From the NCBI RefSeq assembly GCF_014982745.1, contig NZ_JADCKA010000006.1, forward strand, positions 25,624 to 89,623: 64,000 bases of DNA. Direction: 5' to 3'. Position 1 is the stretch's first letter. Every line of letters starts with the position of its first letter. The translations under genes were made by a program, and so were the position numbers. The notes under the pieces are model-generated. The model was not told the DNA's origin, did not search any database, and was given only the letters and a program-made list of their open reading frames with translations. The stretch is from Gallibacter intestinalis. Lineage in GTDB: Bacteria > Bacillota > Clostridia > Peptostreptococcales > Anaerovoracaceae. Of the stretch, positions 1 to 11,389 are shown in pieces.

Positions 1-114
1 TAATGCTTGTATAAAATACTGGGAACAGGTAGGATAAAATCTGCAGCTATCAGGTAAAAACGGAGATATAAATTTTTGATATCCCCTTATTAAAATAATA
101 GCTATCTTTTTCAA
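1..114 (-). CDS. yidD: Membrane protein insertion efficiency factor YidD (partial, runs off the window)
   Basis: The first 38 codons are visible and the rest lies beyond base 1. They start at a TTG (114-112) placed 4 nt after the rnpA stop, with a good ribosome site (AAGGTGAT) inside the end of rnpA. The peptide contains the family hallmarks RGYQKFISP and [11 protein letters not shown], including the conserved cysteines. YidD is a small membrane-associated protein that assists YidC-mediated insertion; it normally follows rnpA, as here. The yidC gene would be expected next, outside the window. Confidence 0.93.
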   Translation of the reverse strand, partial: MKKIAIILIRGYQKFISPFLPDSCRFYPTCSQYFIQAL

Positions 115-118
115 CTTA

Positions 119-463
119 TCACCTTCTGTTTTTAGCTATTGCGGTTTTCTTAACTGCTGAAAGCAAAGACCTTCTTACATCTTCGCATTTAGTTTCTTTT
201 TTTATAGTATTTCGGGCAATAAATATTACATCAAATCCGGTGAAATTAATATCGCTTAATCTCACACTTTCTTTCATAAGTCTTCTTGCCCTGTTTCTTG
301 TAACCGCATTACCTACTTTTTTACTTGCCAGAAAAGCGACTCGTCCATACGACAGTCCGTTTTCCTTAAAAAAAACCACCACATATTTATGGGCGGTCGA
401 TTTTCCTTTTTTATAGACTCTGTCGAAATTTCGTTTTCCGCTTAATACACTTTCTTTAAGCAT
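119..463 (-). CDS. rnpA: Ribonuclease P protein component
   Basis: A 114-residue basic protein. It carries the RnpA signature region around [20 protein letters not shown] (about residues 44-63), the RNR motif that contacts the RNA. RnpA binds the catalytic RNase P RNA and helps it remove 5' leaders from precursor tRNAs. It lies 5 nt downstream of rpmH and 4 nt upstream of yidD in a leftward operon, the usual arrangement beside the origin of Firmicutes. Length is typical for the family. Confidence 0.97.
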   Translation of the reverse strand: MLKESVLSGKRNFDRVYKKGKSTAHKYVVVFFKENGLSYGRVAFLASKKVGNAVTRNRARRLMKESVRLSDINFTGFDVIFIARNTIKKETKCEDVRRSLLSAVKKTAIAKNRR

Positions 464-468
464 TTCTC

Positions 469-603
469 TTAAGCTGTCAGAGATTTTCTGCCCTTAGCTC
501 TTCTGTTTTTAAGAATATTCCTTCCGCTCTTAGTCTTCATTCTCTTTCTGAAGCCATGTTCTTTCTTTCTCTGTCTTTTCTTAGGCTGAAAAGTCATCTT
601 CAT
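469..603 (-). CDS. rpmH: 50S ribosomal protein L34
   Basis: A 44-codon gene starting at ATG 603-601 with an ideal ribosome site (AAAGGAGG) 8 nt upstream. The product begins [20 protein letters not shown] and continues with a basic stretch ending in KSLTA, the standard L34 sequence. L34 is a late-assembling component of the large ribosomal subunit. It is the first gene of the rpmH-rnpA-yidD operon transcribed away from dnaA. Confidence 0.97.
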   Translation of the reverse strand: MKMTFQPKKRQRKKEHGFRKRMKTKSGRNILKNRRAKGRKSLTA

Positions 604-631
604 GATTATTACCTCCTTTTAATTTTATACT

Positions 632-697
632 CCCGATCTGAATCTCAATCGGGTACACATGCCTTGTAATTATACTGTTTAAGATTAAAAAAGTCAA
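632..697 (-). promoter_or_regulatory. Promoter and leader hairpin of the rpmH operon
   Basis: On the minus strand TTGACT (697-692) and TATAAT (674-669) are separated by 17 bp, a near-consensus sigma-A promoter. Between the promoter and rpmH the transcript can form a hairpin with CCCGAT/ATCGGG arms (632-653). Its role is unknown; it has no following T-run, so it is not a standard terminator. Confidence 0.8.
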
Positions 698-780
698 CAA
701 AAACACGGCTTCATTTACTATTCATGATGCGTAATATAATAAAAATAAAAAAAATATCTGTTAAATTTTTTATCAATACC

Positions 781-904
781 AATATTTAGTGGTGCTGTTG
801 ATATTATTAACAACTTTATCAACAACCTGTGGATAATTTATAAAAATTCCAAACACTTTAATATAAATTTTATGCCTTGTCTGTGGATAACTTTGTTGAT
901 ATTA
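781..904. other. oriC, first DnaA-box cluster (upstream of dnaA)
   Basis: AT-rich gene-free DNA holds perfect DnaA boxes TGTGGATAA at 828-836 and 882-890, a variant TTATCAACA at 816-824, and TGTTGATAT variants at 796-804 and 895-903. Together with the cluster downstream of dnaA this gives the bipartite origin layout of Bacillus-type oriC. The rest of the 604-943 gap is A+T-rich DNA with the rpmH promoter on one side and presumably the dnaA promoter on the other (TATAAT at 735-740, no convincing -35). Confidence 0.8.
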
Positions 905-943
905 TATTTTATGTCAGATTGATATTAAGGAGATTACAATTTA

Positions 944-2302
944 ATGAGCGATTATAATAAAAAATGGGCTTATGTATTGGAATTACTTGAACCTGAGGTA
1001 AATGAAGTTACCTTTGAAACATGGTTTGAGCCTCTTAAATTCAGTTCTATAGATGAAAATGCAGGTATCCTCTATATATTGTGCGATACCGAATTTGCTA
1101 TATCTACAATTAACAACAGATATATGCACCTTTTAGAGGGATATACAGAAGCCGTATTTAAAAATAAATATAAAATCAAACTTCTTTTAGAAGGAAGTGT
1201 ACAGGAAAATAAAAAAGAAACACCTAAAAATTCATTTTCCACTACTTCTACTGTAAATGAAGAATTTGATAAAGAACTAATATCAAATCCAAAATATACA
1301 TTTGATAATTTTGTTGTAGGATCAAATAATGAATATGCCCACGCAGCTGCCTTAGCCGTTGCGGAAAACCCTGCAAAAAATTTCAATCCTCTTTATCTTT
1401 ACAGTGAATCAGGACTTGGTAAAACCCATCTAATGTATGCCATATGTAATCATGTTATGGAACACTATAAAGACAAAAAAGTTCTTTATGTTACCAGTGA
1501 AATGTTCACTAATGAAATAATAAGCGCTATAAAAACCGAAAAAACAAAGGAATTTAGAGATAAATACAGACAGATGGATGTTCTTTTAATAGATGATGTC
1601 CAGTTCTTTGAAGGAAAGGAACAGACTCAGGAAGAGCTTTTTAACACCTTTAATTATCTTTACGATAATAATAAGCAGCTTGTATTTTCCAGCGACAGAC
1701 CTCCAAAGGAGTTAAAAAATCTCGATGAAAGACTCACTTCAAGGTTTGGATGGAAAATAGTAGCGGACATAAAAAAGCCTAACTATGAAACCAGAATGGC
1801 TATATTAAGTAAAAAGGCAGAGCAAGAAAATCTTGAAATAGACGATAATATAGAAACCGTTCTTTCTATGATAGCCGAAAGAGTTACAACAAATGTACGA
1901 GAGCTTGAAGGAGCATTTACAAATCTCTACACAATGGCTGTTATGTTGGGAAAGAAAATAACACCTGAATTTGCCAGGGAAAATCTGCAGAATATATTTA
2001 CTGATGATCAAAAAGACATAAATGTTGAAACGATAAAAAGAGTAGTAAGCAAATATTTCAACATATCCGTAAAGGATATAGAAGGAAGAAAAAGATCTAG
2101 AAATATTTCTCATCCGAGACAGATTGCAATGTATCTAACGAGGGAATTTACAGATCTTTCACTTCCAAATATAGGGAAAGCCTTTGGTGGAAAGGACCAC
2201 ACTACAGTTCTTCATGCTTATGAAAAAATATCAGAAGAACTAAAAAACGACAATGTAACAAAAACCTATGTCAATGAACTTACATCGAGAATTAAGATAT
2301 AA
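944..2302 (+). CDS. dnaA: Chromosomal replication initiator DnaA
   Basis: A 452-residue AAA+ initiator. The N-terminal domain (1-80) is followed by a variable linker (80-112), the ATPase domain with Walker A GLGKTH (157-162) and Walker B LLIDD (about 214-218), and the DNA-binding domain with GGKDHTTV (415-422), the DnaA-box recognition signature. DnaA binds 9-mer boxes and melts the origin. The start ATG has AAGGAG 11 nt upstream. DnaA-box clusters on both sides of the gene point to autoregulation and origin function. Confidence 0.99.
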   Translation: MSDYNKKWAYVLELLEPEVNEVTFETWFEPLKFSSIDENAGILYILCDTEFAISTINNRYMHLLEGYTEAVFKNKYKIKLLLEGSVQENKKETPKNSFSTTSTVNEEFDKELISNPKYTFDNFVVGSNNEYAHAAALAVAENPAKNFNPLYLYSESGLGKTHLMYAICNHVMEHYKDKKVLYVTSEMFTNEIISAIKTEKTKEFRDKYRQMDVLLIDDVQFFEGKEQTQEELFNTFNYLYDNNKQLVFSSDRPPKELKNLDERLTSRFGWKIVADIKKPNYETRMAILSKKAEQENLEIDDNIETVLSMIAERVTTNVRELEGAFTNLYTMAVMLGKKITPEFARENLQNIFTDDQKDINVETIKRVVSKYFNISVKDIEGRKRSRNISHPRQIAMYLTREFTDLSLPNIGKAFGGKDHTTVLHAYEKISEELKNDNVTKTYVNELTSRIKI

Positions 2303-2309
2303 ACAGTTA

Positions 2310-2422
2310 TGTGGAAAAATAACACTATATTATCCACACTTTATCAACAGGAGTAAAGATTGATATTTCAACATAAATCAATCTTTTCCACAAATTCACA
2401 ACCCCTACTACTTCTATTACTA
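2310..2422. other. oriC, second cluster and probable unwinding element (dnaA-dnaN gap)
   Basis: The gap holds a perfect DnaA box TTATCCACA (2330-2338), TTATCAACA exactly 11 bp downstream (2341-2349), variants TTTTCCACA at 2384-2392 and its inverse at 2310-2318, then six consecutive CTA/CTT/TTA-type triplets (2405-2422) leading into a pure A+T tract (2423-2442). The triplet array directly after DnaA boxes resembles the DnaA-trio element described in Bacillus subtilis, where DnaA loads on single-stranded DNA. Confidence 0.75.
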
Positions 2423-2465
2423 TAAAATAATATAAAAATACTAGGAAATCCGGAGGAAAAATATA

Positions 2466-3578
2466 ATGAAATTTACCTGTAACCAACAGATTTTAGCAAA
2501 AGCTTTAAATACAGTATCAAAGGCTGTGACAGTAAGAACAACAATTCCTATTTTAAAAGGAATACTTATAGAAGCTGAAAACGGAAAAATAAAGCTAAGT
2601 GCATCAGATCTTGATATGAGTATTGAAAAAACAATAGATGCAGTAATTGAAGAAGAAGGAAGCCTTGTGGTTTCTGCAAAACTTTTTAGTGATATAGTAA
2701 GAAAACTTCCTAATGAAACTCTTATGATTGAAACAATCGACGGTACAAATGTACTTATTAAAACTGCAGGAAGTGAATTTACTATCGTAGGTCAGCCGTC
2801 AGATGAATTTCCTGATATAACAGATGTAGGTGATGTTATATCAACACTTTCCTTCGATAAGGAAATATTAAAATATATGATTAAAAGCACATATTTTTCT
2901 GCAAGTTCGGATGATTCTAAGGGAGTTATAGTAGGTGTTCTTCTTGAAATGGAAGAAAACAGCTTTAATATGGTAGCTCTTGATGGTTTTAGAATGGCAA
3001 TATGCAGAGAAAGAATTAAAAATGAAAAAGAAGGTCATATAATAATTCCAGGTAAAACTATATCTGAAATTCTCAAGATTCTTTCAGAATCTGAAGATGA
3101 TCAGGATGTTGAAATGATAGTAGGAAAGAAAAAGGCAAATATCCTTATGAAGGATACGAGAATTTCTGTAAACCTTATAGATGGTGAATTTATAAAATAT
3201 AGAGATATACTTCCTAAGGAATCTACTACAAGAATAAATATAAACAGACAGGAACTTCTTACAGGTATAGAAAGAGCTTCTCTTTTAGCAAAAGAAGGAA
3301 AAAATAACCTTATTAAATGTACTATTTCAGGAAATCTCCTCACTATAAACTCAAAATCTGAAGAAGGTACAGTAAAGGAAGATATAATTATGGAAAAAAC
3401 AGGGGAAGATATGCAGATAGGATTTAATTCAAAGTATCTTTCCGAAGCACTTAAGGCAATAGAAGATGAGGATGTAATGCTGGAGCTTAAAACTTCAGTT
3501 ACTCCTTGCATAATAAAACCTCTTGAAGGAAACGGATATGAATATCTTGTTCTTCCTGTAAGGATTTCATCAAATTAA
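2466..3578 (+). CDS. dnaN: DNA polymerase III sliding clamp (beta subunit)
   Basis: A 370-residue protein with the beta-clamp N-terminus MKFTCNQQILAKALNTVSKA and the C-terminal end VLPVRISSN, which closes the third clamp domain and forms part of the partner-binding pocket. Three repeated clamp folds of about 120 residues fit the length. It forms the ring that tethers replicative polymerase and other partners to DNA. A strong ribosome site (CCGGAGGAAAA) lies just upstream. It sits between dnaA and recF as in other Firmicutes. Confidence 0.98.
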   Translation: MKFTCNQQILAKALNTVSKAVTVRTTIPILKGILIEAENGKIKLSASDLDMSIEKTIDAVIEEEGSLVVSAKLFSDIVRKLPNETLMIETIDGTNVLIKTAGSEFTIVGQPSDEFPDITDVGDVISTLSFDKEILKYMIKSTYFSASSDDSKGVIVGVLLEMEENSFNMVALDGFRMAICRERIKNEKEGHIIIPGKTISEILKILSESEDDQDVEMIVGKKKANILMKDTRISVNLIDGEFIKYRDILPKESTTRININRQELLTGIERASLLAKEGKNNLIKCTISGNLLTINSKSEEGTVKEDIIMEKTGEDMQIGFNSKYLSEALKAIEDEDVMLELKTSVTPCIIKPLEGNGYEYLVLPVRISSN

Positions 3579-3595
3579 AATAATATTTAAAAGTT

Positions 3596-4687
3596 ATGTA
3601 TATTAAAAAAGTATCCCTTGAAAACTATAGAAATTACGAAAAAATTGAAGTAGATTTCGATAAAAATGTAAATCTTATCCTCGGTGAAAATGCCCAGGGA
3701 AAGACAAACCTTATAGAATCAATATATATGGCATCCTTCGGAAAGTCATTTCGTACTTCAAAGGATAGGGAAGTTATATGCTTTGATAAGGATTACTGCA
3801 GGATAAAAGTCGATTATTTTAAGTATGATGATGAGGGAACTGTTGAAATATATATAGGAAAAGACGGAAAAAAAGGTATTAAGGCAGACGGAATACATGT
3901 AAAGAGAGTTTCACAGCTTGTTGAAAATATACTCTGCGTAATATTTTCTCCGGAGGATCTTAAAATAGTGAAGGAAGAGCCTTCAAAAAGAAGAAGTTTT
4001 ATAGATAGAGAACTTTGCCAGCTTCGTGTAAAATACATGGACAGTCTTTCAAGATATAAAAAGATTCTCCTTCAGAGAAATACATATCTTAAAGAAAAAA
4101 ATCCCGATAAAAATATAATTAAAGTATGGGATGAACAGCTGTTAAATACAGGAACAGATATAATTAAAGATAGAAAAGAATTTATATCAAAGATAAATAT
4201 AATAAGCGGTGAAATACACAATAAAATAACAGATGGAAAAGAAAAACTTGTAATATCATATGATCCGGATATTTCTGAGGAAGGTACTGAAGATGAAATT
4301 AAAAAAAGATTTTCAAAAATTCTTGAAGAAAGCTTAAATAAGGATATTTACAGCGGAAGCACTTCAAGGGGTCCTCACAAGGATGATATGAAAATAACCG
4401 TTGATGGCAAGGATGCAAGAAAATACTGTTCCCAGGGGCAGCAAAGAACAGCGGCACTTTCGTTAAAACTTGCGGAAATTTTCCTTATAAAAGAGGAAAA
4501 GGAAGAAAGTCCCGTTCTCCTTTTGGATGATGTGTTAAGTGAGCTTGACAGCGAAAGACAGAAATTTTTAATAAATAGTCTTGATGATGTTCAGGTGTTT
4601 ATAACAGCCACAGAAATACCCGATGAAGTTATGAAATCGCTGCCTGGAGGAAAGGTATTAAACGTTAAAAAAGGTTCTCTGATATAG
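3596..4687 (+). CDS. recF: DNA replication and repair protein RecF
   Basis: A 363-residue SMC-like ATPase: Walker A GENAQGKTN (about 34-42), the signature region CSQGQQRT (about 280-287) and Walker B LLLDDVLSEL (about 308-317). RecF promotes RecA loading at gaps with RecO and RecR. It starts 17 nt after dnaN with no strong ribosome site. The small S4-domain gene (yaaA/rlbA type) usually found between dnaN and recF in Bacillus is absent here. Confidence 0.97.
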   Translation: MYIKKVSLENYRNYEKIEVDFDKNVNLILGENAQGKTNLIESIYMASFGKSFRTSKDREVICFDKDYCRIKVDYFKYDDEGTVEIYIGKDGKKGIKADGIHVKRVSQLVENILCVIFSPEDLKIVKEEPSKRRSFIDRELCQLRVKYMDSLSRYKKILLQRNTYLKEKNPDKNIIKVWDEQLLNTGTDIIKDRKEFISKINIISGEIHNKITDGKEKLVISYDPDISEEGTEDEIKKRFSKILEESLNKDIYSGSTSRGPHKDDMKITVDGKDARKYCSQGQQRTAALSLKLAEIFLIKEEKEESPVLLLDDVLSELDSERQKFLINSLDDVQVFITATEIPDEVMKSLPGGKVLNVKKGSLI

Positions 4688-4696
4688 GAAAAGAAA

Positions 4697-4733
4697 AAAA
4701 CGCCCGTTAAATTGCAAAAATGGGCGTTTTATT
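4697..4733 (+). terminator. Rho-independent terminator after recF
   Basis: AAAACGCCC and GGGCGTTTT form a 9-bp stem around a 16-nt loop, ending in TTTTATT. It separates the dnaA-dnaN-recF unit from gyrB. Confidence 0.85.
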
Positions 4734-4740
4734 GTATAAT
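4712..4740 (+). promoter_or_regulatory. Putative gyrB promoter inside the recF terminator
   Basis: TTGCAA (4712-4717) and TATAAT (4735-4740) are 17 bp apart. The -35 lies in the loop of the recF terminator and the -10 directly after its T-run, so terminator and promoter share DNA. Confidence 0.6.
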
Positions 4741-4742
4741 GA

Positions 4743-6719
<1,977 letters not shown>

Positions 6720-6736
6720 AAAGGAGGGGCGATACT

Positions 6737-9184
6737 GTGACAAAGATGATGCATGAAGATAATAAAATGATACAGCACGAGATTCATGACGAAATGAAAA
6801 ACTCGTATATCGACTATGCCATGAGCGTTATAGTCAGCAGAGCTCTTCCTGATGTAAGAGACGGACTTAAGCCGGTACATAGAAGAATTCTCTATGGTAT
6901 GAGTCAGCTCGGTGTAACACCGGATAAGCCTCATAAAAAATCCGCCCGTATAGTCGGTGATGTAATGGGTAAATATCACCCACACGGAGACAGCTCAATC
7001 TATGATGCCATGGTTAAAATGGCTCAGGATTTCTCCACAAGATATATGTTGGTGGACGGACACGGTAACTTCGGTTCCGTAGACGGTGACGGAGCTGCCG
7101 CCATGCGTTATACGGAAGCGAGAATGACTCCTTATGCCCTGCAGATGCTAAGGGATATTGAAAAGGAAACCGTTGATTTTGTACCAAACTTTGACGAAGA
7201 GGAAAAGGAGCCTTCCGTACTTCCTGCAAGAATACCTAACCTTCTTGTAAATGGATCAAACGGTATAGCCGTAGGTATGGCAACTTCCATTCCTCCTCAT
7301 AATCTGGGAGAAACTATCGATGCGGCATGCTACATGATAGATCACGATGATGCCACAATCGACGATATAATTAAAATCGTAAAGGGTCCTGACTTCCCTA
7401 CCGGAGCTATGATAATGGGTAAAAACGGTATAAGGGAGGCATACAAGACAGGCCACGGCAAGATTACTGTAAGATCAAGAACAGAAATAGAAGAAACATC
7501 CAGAGGCAGGATGCAGATTGTGGTAACCGAAATTCCTTATCAGGTAAACAAGGCAAGACTCATCGAAAAGATGGCTTTGCTGGTTAAGGAAAAGAAAATC
7601 GAAGGAATTTCCACAATAAGAGATGAGTCCAGCAGACATGGCATGAGAATTGTTATAGAGCTTAAAAAGGATGCAAATCCTCAGATTACATTAAACAGGC
7701 TCTATAAGCATACTCAGCTGCAGGATACATTCAGCATGATCATGATTGCCCTGGTGGACGGACAGCCTAAGGTTTTAAGCCTTTACGATATACTGAGCGA
7801 ATATCTTAAGCATCAGAAGGATGTACTTACAAGAAGAACTCAGTATGATTTGAAAAAGGCGGAAGCAAGAGCTCACATACTGGAAGGTTTGAGAATAGCT
7901 CTTGATAACATCGATGAAATAATAAAGATAATAAGATCTTCATACAACGATGCCAAGGAAAAGCTCATGAACAGATTTGAGCTTACAGATATACAGGCTC
8001 AGTCGATTTTGGATATGAGACTTGCCAGACTCCAGGGGCTGGAAAGAGAAAAAATCGAAAACGAATACGCCGAACTTATGGAAAAGATTGCATATTACAA
8101 TTCTCTCTTAGCTGACGAAAAGCTTCTTATGGGAGTAGTAAGAGATGAAATGCAGGAAATTAAAGAAAAGTACGGCGATGAAAGAAGAACTAAGATTGCG
8201 GCGGCAGTAAATGAAATAGATGAAGAGGATCTGATTCAGGAAGAAAGCGTAGCAGTTACCTTGACTCACCTGGGATATCTTAAGAGAATACCTGCCGACA
8301 CATATAAGACTCAGAAGAGAGGCGGCAAGGGAATAGCCGGTCTGACAACCCGTGAAAACGACTTTGTAAAGGATCTCATAATCACTTCAACCCACGATTA
8401 TCTGATGTTCTTTACAAATCTAGGTAAGGCACACAAGATAAAGGCATACGAAATTCCTGAAGCCACAAGAACTGCCAAGGGAACTCCTGCAGTTAACTTC
8501 TTAAATCTCCTTCAGAGAGAAAGAATAAATGCCGTGATTCCTATTAAGGAATTTGATGAAGAAAAGTATCTTATGGCTGTTACAAAGAGCGGTGTAATTA
8601 AAAAGACAGCTCTTTCACAGTTTGATACAAACAGAAAGAATGGCATAATAGCTATCAATCTCAAGGATGATGACGAGCTTATAGATATCAAGCAGACATC
8701 AGGGGACGACGATGTTATAATAGTTACAAAGCACGGCAAGAGCATCAGATTTAACGAAAAGGATGTTCGCCCTATGGGAAGAGCAGCCGGCGGCGTAAGG
8801 GCAATCAAGCTTGATTGGGGTGACGAAGTCGTTTCAATGTGCCTTGTTCACAAGGATGATGAACTTCTTGTGGTTACCGAAAACGGATTCGGAAAGAGAA
8901 CAGCTGTTAAGGAATACAAGGTTCAGGAACGAGGCGGCAAGGGAATTCTCACCTATGATAAAAAGAAATTCAATAAGACAGGTGAACTGATAGGAGCCGT
9001 TACAGTGGAAGAAGACGACGAAGTGCTCCTGATAAACTCCGACGGTATTATCATAAGAATTGCAGCCCAGGATGTGTCACAGCTTGGAAGAGCAACTCAG
9101 GGTGTAAAGATTATGAAGGTTGCCGAAGACGCCAATATTATATCCATGGCTAAAGTGATAAAGGATGATAAAGAAGATGAATAA
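6737..9184 (+). CDS. gyrA: DNA gyrase subunit A
   Basis: An 815-residue breakage-reunion subunit. The catalytic tyrosine is Y125 in [10 protein letters not shown]; the quinolone-resistance region [12 protein letters not shown] (81-92) shows the susceptible-type Ser86 and acidic Asp90. The C-terminal part is the six-bladed DNA-wrapping domain with a GyrA-box-like QKRGGKG (about 527-533) and further repeats, ending in an acidic tail. GTG start, 8 nt after AAGGAGGGG and 17 nt after gyrB, so the two are co-transcribed. Confidence 0.98.
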   Translation: MTKMMHEDNKMIQHEIHDEMKNSYIDYAMSVIVSRALPDVRDGLKPVHRRILYGMSQLGVTPDKPHKKSARIVGDVMGKYHPHGDSSIYDAMVKMAQDFSTRYMLVDGHGNFGSVDGDGAAAMRYTEARMTPYALQMLRDIEKETVDFVPNFDEEEKEPSVLPARIPNLLVNGSNGIAVGMATSIPPHNLGETIDAACYMIDHDDATIDDIIKIVKGPDFPTGAMIMGKNGIREAYKTGHGKITVRSRTEIEETSRGRMQIVVTEIPYQVNKARLIEKMALLVKEKKIEGISTIRDESSRHGMRIVIELKKDANPQITLNRLYKHTQLQDTFSMIMIALVDGQPKVLSLYDILSEYLKHQKDVLTRRTQYDLKKAEARAHILEGLRIALDNIDEIIKIIRSSYNDAKEKLMNRFELTDIQAQSILDMRLARLQGLEREKIENEYAELMEKIAYYNSLLADEKLLMGVVRDEMQEIKEKYGDERRTKIAAAVNEIDEEDLIQEESVAVTLTHLGYLKRIPADTYKTQKRGGKGIAGLTTRENDFVKDLIITSTHDYLMFFTNLGKAHKIKAYEIPEATRTAKGTPAVNFLNLLQRERINAVIPIKEFDEEKYLMAVTKSGVIKKTALSQFDTNRKNGIIAINLKDDDELIDIKQTSGDDDVIIVTKHGKSIRFNEKDVRPMGRAAGGVRAIKLDWGDEVVSMCLVHKDDELLVVTENGFGKRTAVKEYKVQERGGKGILTYDKKKFNKTGELIGAVTVEEDDEVLLINSDGIIIRIAAQDVSQLGRATQGVKIMKVAEDANIISMAKVIKDDKEDE

Positions 9185-9587
9185 AACCGATCTTGTAAAG
9201 ATAAAGGTTCCGGGAAAACCGGAGTTCATAAAGGTATGCAGAAGCGCAGCGCTGGCCACGGCAAGCCTTGCGGGTTTTGATGTGGATACTGTCGATGAAA
9301 TAGGCATGGCTGTATTTGAAGCATGTAAGGTTGTTACATGTCACGGATACGATTGCTGGTGCAGCGAATACGAAATGGACATAAGAACGGAAGATGACGG
9401 TCTTACAATAGAGATATTATCTTCCGGAAGTCATACAGTTGAAAAGGATTGCGAAATATGCCTGGATTGTCCTAATGAGGGAGATTTAGGAATATCGATA
9501 ATCAACAACATCATGGACAGCGTAAGCATAGAGAATACAGACGACGGCGGTAAAAAGATAACTTTGGTGAAAAAGAATGCGCGATAA
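9165..9587 (+). CDS. RsbW/SpoIIAB-like anti-sigma factor, cysteine-rich
   Basis: A 140-residue protein of the HATPase_c_2 (RsbW) fold. It has the G1-like segment [14 protein letters not shown] (106-119), but the N-box that should read E-x3-N is EACKV (52-56), so the Mg-binding Asn is replaced by Val. It also carries eight cysteines, including C96-x2-C99-x2-C102. It overlaps the end of gyrA and the sigma gene that follows (11 bp), so it is surely paired with that sigma factor. No RsbV-type antagonist is adjacent. ATP binding and kinase activity are doubtful; a Cys-based signal is possible. The start may instead be ATG 9177. Confidence 0.8.
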   Translation: MIKKMNKTDLVKIKVPGKPEFIKVCRSAALATASLAGFDVDTVDEIGMAVFEACKVVTCHGYDCWCSEYEMDIRTEDDGLTIEILSSGSHTVEKDCEICLDCPNEGDLGISIINNIMDSVSIENTDDGGKKITLVKKNAR

Positions 9588-10311
9588 GGAACTGTTTCTA
9601 GCATACAGTAAAAACAAAGACATTGAGACAAGAAACAGAATTGTTGAAAAATATCTGTATATGGTCGATATACTCATAAAGAAATATCTGGGAAAGGGCG
9701 TTGAATACGATGACTTATATCAGGTGGGCGCCCTTGCCCTGATTTCCGCTGTGGAAAGGTTTGACCCTGAAAAGGGCTTTGAATTTAGCAGTTTTGCTAC
9801 ACCTACTATTCTCGGAGAAATAAAAAAATATTTCAGAGATAAGGGCTGGAGCGTCAAGGTTCCAAGACACATGAAGGAAATTTCCTCTGCCATGGGACCG
9901 GTTAAGGAGGATTTGACATCAAAGCTGGGCAGAAAACCTACGGTAGCAGAAATAGCGGAGGCCATGGGAGAAAGCGAAGACACTATTCTTAGGGCCATAG
10001 AAAGCAGTGCCGCATACGGCGCACTTTCTCTTAATCAGACCTTTGATGACGGAGGCGAGGAAGGTGCTGCAGCTATGTTTGAAAAGTTTACTGCTAAGGA
10101 CGAAAAGGGCTACAGAGATGTGGAAGACTATGAGATAATCGAAAAAGTCCTAAGTGAAATGACTGGTACAAACAGATATATTTTCAAAAAGAGATTTGTT
10201 GAGGAAAAGTCTCAAAATGAAATAGCTAAGGATTTGGGAGTATCCCAAATGACCATATCAAGAGCGGAAAAAAAGATACTTGAACGATTTGCCAGAGAAC
10301 TGGCAGGATAG
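9577..10311 (+). CDS. RNA polymerase sigma factor, SigB/SigF/SigG class
   Basis: A 244-residue group 3 sigma factor. Region 2 includes YDDLYQVGALALISAVERFD (about 46-65) and FSSFATPTILGEIKKYFRD (about 71-89), region 3 covers KVPRHMKEIS, and region 4 ends in a helix-turn-helix (EIAKDLGVSQMTISRAEKKI). It directs polymerase to an alternative promoter set, as SigB or the forespore sigma factors do. Translational overlap with the upstream anti-sigma gene implies partner-switch style control. It cannot be assigned to stress or sporulation from sequence alone; no sporulation gene is adjacent. Confidence 0.9.
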   Translation: MRDKELFLAYSKNKDIETRNRIVEKYLYMVDILIKKYLGKGVEYDDLYQVGALALISAVERFDPEKGFEFSSFATPTILGEIKKYFRDKGWSVKVPRHMKEISSAMGPVKEDLTSKLGRKPTVAEIAEAMGESEDTILRAIESSAAYGALSLNQTFDDGGEEGAAAMFEKFTAKDEKGYRDVEDYEIIEKVLSEMTGTNRYIFKKRFVEEKSQNEIAKDLGVSQMTISRAEKKILERFARELAG

Positions 10312-10323
10312 AAAGGAGAAAAA

Positions 10324-11310
10324 ATGGGCAGAGTATTTTCAGGAGTACAGCCGACAGGTAATATACATTTAGGAAATTATCTGGGTGCATTAAAGCAGTT
10401 CGTTGAGCTTCAGGATGACAATGAATGTATCTACTGTATAGTAGATTTACATGCAATTACGGTGGAGCAGGATCCTGAAGAATTAAAAGAGCATATCCTG
10501 GATGTGGCAGCATTGTACATTGCAATAGGTATAGACCCTAAAAAGAGCATCGTTTTTGTTCAGTCCACAGTACCGGGTCACACTGAGCTTTCTTGGCTTT
10601 TGACATGCTCCTCATATACAGGCGAGCTTTCCAGAATGACCCAGTTTAAAGATAAAGGTAAAGGAAAGGAATCTGCTCCTACAGGACTTTTCATGTATCC
10701 TGTGCTTATGGCAGCAGACATTCTTCTTTACGATACTGATATTGTGCCTGTAGGCATAGACCAAAAACAGCATATCGAGCTTACAAGGGATCTTTGCAAC
10801 AGAGTAAACAACAAATACGGAGAAACATTTGTGTTGCCTGAAGGCAGATACCTTAAGGAAGGCGCAAAGATAATGGCTTTAGATGACCCTACTAAAAAAA
10901 TGAGCAAGAGTGCTGAAAATGAGCTTTCTAGAATTTCACTTCTGGATGACGAAGCAAAGATTAAGAAGGCGATAATGAGAGCCACAACGGATTCCGACGG
11001 AACAATAAAGTTTGATCAGGAAAACAAACCGGGCATCAGCAATCTGATGAACATTTATACGGCATTTTCTGATCTTTCCATAGAGGATATCGAAAAGAAA
11101 TACGAAGGCAAAGGCTACGGAGATTTCAAAAAGGATTTAGTTGAGATACTGGTTAACGGTCTTGCTCCTATAAAGCAGAAATTTGAAGAAATCAGATACT
11201 CCGACGAGCTTATCGAGATACTCAAGGACGGAGCTAATAGAGCCAACGCCATAGCTGAAAAGGTTGTTGAAAGAACAAAGAAGAATATGGGCGTAGGTCT
11301 GCCGAGATAA
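10324..11310 (+). CDS. trpS: Tryptophanyl-tRNA synthetase
   Basis: A 328-residue class I synthetase with the HIGH-equivalent HLGN (15-18) after FSGVQPTGN and the KMSKS loop KKMSKSAEN (about 192-200). It charges tRNA-Trp. Length is typical of the bacterial enzyme. ATG with AAAGGAGAAAAA upstream, 12 nt after the sigma gene, suggesting read-through from the same operon. Confidence 0.98.
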   Translation: MGRVFSGVQPTGNIHLGNYLGALKQFVELQDDNECIYCIVDLHAITVEQDPEELKEHILDVAALYIAIGIDPKKSIVFVQSTVPGHTELSWLLTCSSYTGELSRMTQFKDKGKGKESAPTGLFMYPVLMAADILLYDTDIVPVGIDQKQHIELTRDLCNRVNNKYGETFVLPEGRYLKEGAKIMALDDPTKKMSKSAENELSRISLLDDEAKIKKAIMRATTDSDGTIKFDQENKPGISNLMNIYTAFSDLSIEDIEKKYEGKGYGDFKKDLVEILVNGLAPIKQKFEEIRYSDELIEILKDGANRANAIAEKVVERTKKNMGVGLPR

Positions 11311-11329
11311 AAAAATTGATTAGAAATAA

Positions 11330-11367
11330 GGCATAGGTGAAGTATATAATAGGTATTCATCTATGCC
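11330..11367 (+). terminator. Hairpin after trpS with a -10-like loop
   Basis: GGCATAGGTGAA and TTCATCTATGCC pair over 12 positions with one mismatch, followed by TTTAATA. It probably ends trpS transcription. The 14-nt loop holds TATAAT (11345-11350), so the same DNA may include a promoter for the next small gene; no good -35 at 17 bp is seen. Confidence 0.5.
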
Positions 11368-11389
11368 TTTAATATACTAGGAGAAAGAA

